DNA of 64,000 nucleotides from Bedellia somnulentella (Eukaryota > Arthropoda > Insecta > Lepidoptera > Bedelliidae): contig OY755175.1 of the NCBI GenBank assembly GCA_963576735.1, positions 12,106,401 through 12,170,400 on the forward strand, given 5' to 3'. The notes beneath the pieces were generated by a model. It saw nothing but the letters and a program-made list of their open reading frames with translations, searched no databases and was not told the DNA's origin. Both the position numbers and the translations under genes were made by a program. Position 1 is the stretch's first letter. Each line of letters starts with the position of its first letter. This document shows positions 58,601 through 64,000 of the stretch, piece after piece.

Positions 58601-61600
58601 GTACCCAAGATTAAGAATTAAAAATTTCTCAGCAACTTTTTGGAGTTAGGTGCGGGAAAAGATTATAAAATAAAGGTGGTTTGAGTTGAGTCTAGTGGTT
58701 TAGTGTCTGACCCCAAGGCGTTTTGTACAATACGTGACCTGACCCCGATGATCTAATTATTTATTTTTTTGAGACTACCATGTTTTGGAATATAATTTTT
58801 TTTATCAATTCACAACAATAAAAATACTATTGTTATTTATTTCCATATACTATCCTTTATTCCAGCTTCCGATGTGTGTCATATAACATACTGGCCGACT
58901 TGTACTGTGACTCAGATTTTACTAGAACTGTGCTACATCCGTATTGTCCTGCATATGCTCTACGTATCGACTATAGGAAACAATTAATATTGAAAGAATT
59001 GCTTGGTCAGTATTTTTTATATGTAAATGCAATTCAAGCAGTAAATTTTACAAGAAGTTATGACATATCATGTAATCTCTATTGCAGGATACAATGCAGA
59101 TATTATTTGTCTACAAGAGGTCGATGCAAAAGTGTTCAACAATTGTTTGCAACCCATCATGTCGGCTAATGGGTTTGATTGCCTATTCCATAAAAAAGGA
59201 AAAGAAGTGGCTGAAGGTTTAGCTTGCATTTATCAAAACAGTAGATTTGGGTGAGGAATATTAAAATTATATTATTGTACTGTTTTTGGCTGTAATAAAA
59301 TAGATATGCACATTTTGTGCCTTAATTAACAGTTTCTTTAGATACGTAAAGAAATACAAAATCTTCTACGCACATTAATCTGAACAATGCAAAATACTAG
59401 TACCATATTGAAAAAAATGCGGTGATTTAAAATTATTTATCACTTTCGAGCTTTATGTTATGTGTCAGTGTTATAATCCTAATGAATTCTGTTTCAGCCT
59501 ATTATCTGAAGAGAAAATAGTATTATCTGAAGTTTTAAGTAAAAAAGAATGCTTTGAGTCAATATGGAATAATGTGAAAGACAATAAACCACTACTTGAA
59601 CGCCTCTTGAGTAGATCTACGGTAGCCAGCGCTACTGTGTTACAATCTTTAGACAATCCGGACCACATCATCGTTGTTGGGAATACGCATTTATATTTCC
59701 ACCCTGATGCCGATCATATAAGGCTTATCCAGGGTGGTATGTGTATATATTGGCTCGAAGATTTGGTCAAGAAACAACAAGCACAGGTATGTTTTAATTA
59801 TAACAGATTGCAAAAAATATCACATATGGGAAGGCAGAAACTATGGATCGCAGATTTGTACGATCCTGGCAATACTCTCAAACTTCATTTACATTCATGA
59901 ATCTTTTTTACATGACTTTTATTCTTTATATTTGTACGCCTGCCCTTTTTGCGCACATTCTCAAAATAATCACTCGTAGACGTTTAGTGTTTACCTTGGG
60001 CTTTTTCATCAGCAACGTTAAACTTCAAACAGTGGATGAGCATAATTGATTCTGAAGCCTCCTATACCCTTTTTTGGGGACATAGCCGTGACAGTTTAAA
60101 TCGGTATCAACTTAAGAGTGCCCTGTGCAAAGTTATTTTCACACTTTAATATTACTATTGGGAATATGCTTCTCATTTCTGTTTATGTGTGTATTAGATT
60201 GGAACATAAAATCAATAATGTATTGTTACAGTTTCCGGACAAAGAAATATCTCTAATTTTGTGCGGTGATTTCAACAGTGTACCGTCCTGTGGAATTTAT
60301 CAACTGTACACAACTGGATCAGTGGATGACTCTCTACCAGACTGGGTTTCAAGTAAGTTTTTTTATTTCAGTTGTAGGTTTGCTAAACTTAGTACATAAT
60401 CCTGCTTAACTACTGTTTGCTGTGTAGTGTCGGCTTAGAATAGTACTACCCCATTTCTTCCAGTGGGCGTACGTAAGAGGCGACTAACGGTATTGGGGCT
60501 TTTAAGGGATTTTTGGGCGATGCGGTTGGAGACCCATCACCAACAACCTTTATTTCACCATCTTTTCCCCAGGCAACTTCCAAAGGTGGCTGAGAAATGT
60601 CTCATTCCCTAGCTCTGGCTACCCCTTCAAGGGATTTATAGCCGTGAGTATATGTATGTATGTATGTATGTAATCCTGCTTAACTGCCACTGTGGTGTAG
60701 CAGTAAAACGCTATTCTTCAAATCTTGAGTTCGGATAAGATACCCGGGGTTAAACGCACAAATTTAGTTTGTAAGGATATTGCAGTTATTTTTTTTTCAT
60801 TCGGAAGATTTATAACTACACTTCAATTCGGGTTTATCAACATTTATAGCTGAAAGACATTCAGGAAATCTCCAAATATATAAATTTATTATATTCTGTT
60901 CTATAAATTTAAAGAGCCCGAAAATAAAGATGACATTGGGCTTTGGCGGACAAGTCAAGCTGTCGGTCCCGGCTACTATCACGGGAGCATAGCCAAATCA
61001 TCCTAGACAGGGTAAGCTCGATCCCCTCGGCCGCGACATATATGGGCTGTGAGGAATAAGGGTAGTCTCTTTGAGGCAATAATGTCTTTAAAGTTGTAAC
61101 GAGCCATCAACTCTTTCTATGTCACTATTAACCGATTATATGGTCTCCTGAAGATGAAAGGAGCTAATTAGTTTATTGACTAAACACAATACAATTTCAA
61201 ATCGTTACAGACGAAGCAGAGCAAGTGAAAGGTCTTCGTCTATCTCAAAGTATGCAGCTGGGCAGTGCGTGCGGCACACCGGAGTTTACCAACTACACGG
61301 CCGGCTTCGCCGATTGTCTGGACTATGTGTACTATGACCTGCGGAGTTTAGAAGTTGAGCAGGTAAATAAGGAATTGATTGAGTACTTACTAGTCAAATA
61401 AGTAAAAGGTCTTCATCTATCTCAAAGCATGTAGCTGGGTGCTGCGATTGTTTGGACTATGTGTACTATGACCTGTGGAGTTTAGAAGTTGAGCAGGTAA
61501 GTGTGGGTTTGAGTTATAACTAGTCATATGAGTTAGTGCTTACTAATAAAACACGTGTTTAATGCATATGCTATGAACGTTTGGATAAGGGGTTCCATTG

Positions 61601-62259
61601 CCTGTCTATTGTCGCTTGTGAAAATGTACGCTCGGCTTTTGGTTTCTCGTATATAAATAAATAAGTATACCAGAAGGGCAAGCACGAGCGGTGTTTAAAC
61701 TAGTTATCGCGTGCGATAAAGTAGCCATAAAATAGCGCTCGTGCTTGCCCTACAGGGACCGAAGCGCTTTTCCTTTTGACGGTTTTTATTGGGATATTTA
61801 TAAAACTGAATATTTGGAGCCACTAAAAACCTCTTTGAATTGGTTGTTTAACCTTAGCAGTTCGAAAGGAAAACTCTATCCAAAATTACCCTCTCAATTA
61901 GGCTGATGTAAAAAAATGATGTCTATTTACTTGATTATAATGAATCACTTAAAAGCCCCGTACCCTTATTTGCCTGGCAAGACACCCACGAGATGAAATA
62001 AGTTAGTTCTATTATTCACCAACACACTTCATCATGTCAGCTATATATGTATTGTATAGTATATATTTATTATTTGCTCTGCCTGGTCTTTGCCAATGAC
62101 CTTTTACTTGCATAGTTCATAGTTTTTGATGGACATATATTGTTACAGGTTGTCCCCCTACCAAGCGTCGAGGAATTGAAAGCTAATACCGCCCTACCGA
62201 GTATTGTGTTTCCATCAGATCATATTGCTTTAGTCGCTGATTTACGGTTCAAGACATAA
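55654..62259 (+). CDS. PDE12: 2',5'-phosphodiesterase 12 (mitochondrial 2'-phosphodiesterase)
   Basis: An EEP-superfamily nuclease that in mammals removes poly(A) from mitochondrial RNAs and degrades 2',5'-oligoadenylate. Eight exons: 55654-56365, 58072-58195, 58866-59005, 59088-59250, 59498-59786, 60232-60352, 61211-61362 and 62149-62259. All are GT-AG and in frame, giving 603 residues (human 609). The N terminus is basic and hydrophobic (YQFNRIFTRYYSNILKL), fitting mitochondrial import. An in-frame ATG at 55699 is an alternative start. Catalytic signatures are SYNILADLY, NADIICLQEVDA, VVGNTHLYFHP, ILCGDFNSVPS, DCLDYVYYDL and the final FPSDHIALVADL. The first exon is the accessory N-terminal domain. 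Introns hold at least eight repeats. Confidence 0.93.
56598..56755 (-). repeat. SINE family B, partial
   Basis: The 3' half in reverse complement (CATACATACATATACTCATG, GGAAGTTGAGTGGGGAAAAA, CTCCAACCACATTGCCC). PDE12 intron 1. Confidence 0.85.
57183..57320. repeat. Short palindromic MITE, copy 1 (PIF/Harbinger-like)
   Basis: A 138-bp element with ends CGCCCGATTTCTGAATTGAG and complement, flanked by the 3-bp duplication ATA (57180-57182, 57321-57323). It is inserted in the TATG tail of the next SINE. A 3-bp AT-rich duplication fits PIF/Harbinger MITEs. Confidence 0.8.
57324..57565 (-). repeat. SINE family B
   Basis: A near full-length minus-strand copy ending CCGACACTACACGGC. Confidence 0.93.
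57609..57862 (+). repeat. SINE family B
   Basis: A full-length plus-strand copy with a TATG tail. AAATATACAAAAA on both sides (57581 and 57863) resembles a target duplication. Confidence 0.93.
58406..58535. repeat. Short palindromic MITE, copy 2 (PIF/Harbinger-like)
   Basis: A 130-bp element with the same ends as 57183-57320, flanked by TTA at 58403-58405 and 58536-58538. PDE12 intron 2. Confidence 0.85.
58575..58690 (-). repeat. SINE family B 3' half, decayed
   Basis: CGGCTATAAATACTTAAAAG, AAATTTCTCAGCAAC and GCGGGAAAAGATTATAAAAT follow the family order. Confidence 0.65.
59818..59965 (-). repeat. RTE LINE 3' remnant in PDE12 intron 5
   Basis: GGAAGGCAGAAACTATGGAT, GTACGATCCTGGCAATACTC and TTTTATTCTTTATATTTGTA match the RTE coding end in reverse complement. 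Confidence 0.75.
60420..60670 (+). repeat. SINE family B, full length with target duplication
   Basis: Begins CTGTGTAGTGTCGGCTTAGA and ends in TATG repeats. A 15-bp duplication TAATCCTGCTTAACT lies at 60397-60411 and 60671-60685. Internally GGTTGGAGACC near 60525 resembles a pol III B box and AGGCGACTAACGG near 60477 resembles an A box. Confidence 0.95.
60695..61075 (+). repeat. SINE family C
   Basis: Head GCCACTGTGGTGTAGCAGTA, then the shared words TCGGTCCCGGCTACTATCAC, GGTAAGCTCGATCCCCTCGG and GACATATATGGGCTGTGAGG. PDE12 intron 6. Confidence 0.75.
61402..61500 (+). pseudogene. Decayed duplicate of PDE12 exon 7
   Basis: The sequence repeats PDE12 exon 7 (GGTCTTCATCTATCTCAAAG, then GGACTATGTGTACTATGACC and GAAGTTGAGCAGGTAAG) including its splice donor. 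About 50 bp is deleted in the middle and a TAG lies in the exon 7 frame. It follows exon 7 by ~40 bp, so it is a local tandem duplication. Confidence 0.9.
61945..62040 (-). repeat. SINE family B 5' part, decayed
   Basis: AAAAGCCCCGTACCCTTATT, ACACCCACGAGATGAAATAA and CACCAACACACTTC follow the family order. PDE12 intron 7. Confidence 0.6.
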
Positions 62260-62816
62260 GAAACGAAATACTTCGTGTAGCAAATCAACTTGTAAATTAT
62301 GTACTTAGTATAAACCAAGTGTCAGATATTCTTAATAAGATTAAAATATATATTTAGGACGTTTACTTTATTTATTATTTCTTCATCCTACCTTAACAAT
62401 CCTTAAAGTATTAAATTCGAAATTATATTTAAAAATATATTTACATTCACGGCGAACTCACACACTAAAGCGTGTTTGTTTATAGTAAACGCATTTAAAA
62501 GCAGTATTATGAAGTGCACGGCGCCGCCGCCGCTTAGTCAAATAAAAGCATGGGTTATTAAGTTCATCGTCAACTTTCAATGATATCAGCTAACTGGCGC
62601 TTCCAATGTACATCTTACAACGGGTACTGCTAAGACCTACTTATTGAAAGCTGTAATTAAAGTAGGAACTTTTAATTCAAGACTGTATGTGCTTTGTCTG
62701 AAAGAGCTATACTCTAGCTTTGCTTTACTTTTTTAAAAAGGTTTATACAACATGAATTAACAGGTATGGCTACCAGCTAACAAATTAAATAATTTTTATA
62801 TAATATAACATAACAT

Positions 62817-62968
62817 AACATAAACGTTCACGCCGAATATCCCCGAAGGGGTTGGCAGAGGTACTAATACTTCTGAACATCGAGTGACTTTGTCACCTGG
62901 TGTTCAGAGTACCCACGTTTTGCATAGACAGTGTACTCACGTGATAGGGGGCAGGCCTATCGCCGTAT
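62817..62968 (-). repeat. SINE family A, 3' half
   Basis: A TTATG tail (as CATAA repeats) at 62806-62825, then CGTTCACGCCGAATATCCCC and the body to GGGGCAGGCCTATCGCCG. The tRNA head is missing. Confidence 0.92.
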
Positions 62969-63639
62969 ATAATAACAAATTAATAATAATTAAAATTTAT
63001 TTGATATCTTGATCTTGGAATGTTGGTTATTTTTTATAGTTAACCTGAGTTAGGGAATATTTGGATTTATCTTTTTAAAGGTAAAACACATACACCAATT
63101 TCTAGTGTTTGATTTTTTATTGCCCTTAAATGAATAATTTTTTTTCAGTATGCGGTTTTAGTTGCAAGTTGCAACATTTACGAACTGTAAGAATTCTGCT
63201 TTATTAATCAGAGTTTATGGAGCTCCATATCTAGAGATGGAGAATAAAGCGAGGAGCCACGGTCGAATAATGTTGCCACCTTTTATGAAAATAAACTACT
63301 TACGCCTTTTTATCACACGTGATGTGACTCCATGATGAAGGATTAATAGCGTGATCTCCTTGCTTACATTTAAATTAGTTACGTATATTCAAAACAATCT
63401 ATGAAATGGCTCTGCAATTGTATCCCTTTCCAACAACCATATTTAATACATTAGCTAAATCTGATAAACGCGTATTGATACTAATATTAAGTTCGTTCAA
63501 TAACATACAGTTAAGTAGATAGTTTTACAATGAATTAAATGATTTATAAAGTTCACCCTAAAAATGAAAAATCGCTAAGTATTATATAAATTTTACATCA
63601 TAAGAGTATTTTCATAATTTGTTTACACTTAAATATTCT

Positions 63640-63778
63640 TCACGTGAGTACACTGTCCATGCAAAACGTGGGTACTCTGAACACCAGGTGACAAAGTCAC
63701 GTGATGTTCAGAAGTATTAGTACCTCTGCCAACCCCTCCGGGGATATTCGGCGTGAACGTTTATGTTATGTTATGTTA
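63640..63778 (+). repeat. SINE family A, 3' half
   Basis: CACGTGAGTACACTGTCCAT through CTCCGGGGATATTCGGCGTG and TTATG repeats. Inverted relative to the copy at 62817-62968, 0.7 kb away. Confidence 0.92.
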
Positions 63779-63988
63779 AATATTCTTACCCTGAATATAT
63801 AGTAGGTTATTGTTACAAAGATGATATAAAATATTTCTACACAATAAACTACATTAATTTAGTATTTGAAGATTTAAATTTTGCTTTTTATATGGCTTGC
63901 GGTCCCCTATCTCATTAAGGCAACATATTGTAACGACGGATGACGGATGTATATTGTTATTATTATTAATATAATATTATGCGATTTA

Positions 63989-64000
63989 ACTGTGTAGTGT
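63989..64000 (+). repeat. SINE family B, first bases at the window edge
   Basis: CTGTGTAGTGT is the family B start. The rest lies outside the window. Confidence 0.6.

Larger units (their letters stand above)
62260..64000. other. PDE12 downstream region, no gene seen
   Basis: AT-rich sequence with two SINE family A pieces and the start of a family B copy. ATTAAA near 62339 could serve as the PDE12 poly(A) signal. No further gene is supportable. Confidence 0.5.

Noticed and set aside
60197..60231. Alternative upstream acceptor for PDE12 exon 6
   Set aside because: Using GTATTAG/ATTGG in the required phase gives an immediate stop. The acceptor TGTTACAG at 60231 keeps the frame.

Overview
The window is insect nuclear DNA, most likely from a moth or butterfly. 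It is AT-rich, its genes carry short GT-AG introns, the proteins resemble arthropod orthologues, and it is crowded with tRNA-headed SINEs, RTE, Jockey, Ty3/gypsy, Penelope-like, mariner and Transib-like elements. The lepidopteran placement is inference. The five host genes are INTS2 (+, 21517-27045), ANAPC5 (-, 41487-27935), frizzled (+, 42188-45569), SEC61B (-, 54228-52453) and PDE12 (+, 55654-62259). INTS2 and ANAPC5 are tail to tail, ANAPC5 and frizzled head to head, frizzled and SEC61B tail to tail, and SEC61B and PDE12 head to head. They belong to unrelated housekeeping or signalling pathways.

Region 1 (1-21.3 kb) holds no recognised host gene and is a transposon nest. A Penelope-like element on the minus strand was hit by an intact Jockey-clade LINE (12-bp target duplication) and by a Ty3/gypsy LTR element with two identical 143-bp LTRs (5-bp duplication). 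The LTR element was hit by a Transib-like DNA transposon (5-bp duplication CGGTG, terminal repeats starting CACAGTG), which in turn received a tRNA-headed SINE (10-bp duplication). Downstream lie a broken mariner, a 607-bp foldback element, a degenerate RTE LINE and a Jockey-clade 3' fragment.

Region 2 (21.5-46.4 kb) holds INTS2, ANAPC5 and frizzled. ANAPC5 is spread over 13.5 kb. Exon 8 runs into a 200-N assembly gap beside palindromic tRNA-like repeats, a central part of the protein is missing, exon 4 carries an apparent one-base frameshift, and intron 1 uses a GC donor.

Region 3 (46.4-64 kb) holds a LINE whose intact ORF1 has a PHD-like finger but whose ORF2 stops after about 30 codons, then SEC61B and PDE12. 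PDE12 has a decayed duplicate of exon 7 in intron 7. Introns and intergenic DNA are peppered with copies of a ~250-bp SINE (family B here), which shares its 3' end and TATG tail with the local RTE LINE. Family A is a ~365-bp tRNA-headed SINE with a TTATG tail. Family C is another tRNA-headed SINE.

The most distinctive signal is the Transib-like element. Its terminal repeat starts with the exact V(D)J recombination heptamer, and about 24 nt later has an ACAAAA-type block resembling the nonamer. All calls were made by eye, with no database search.
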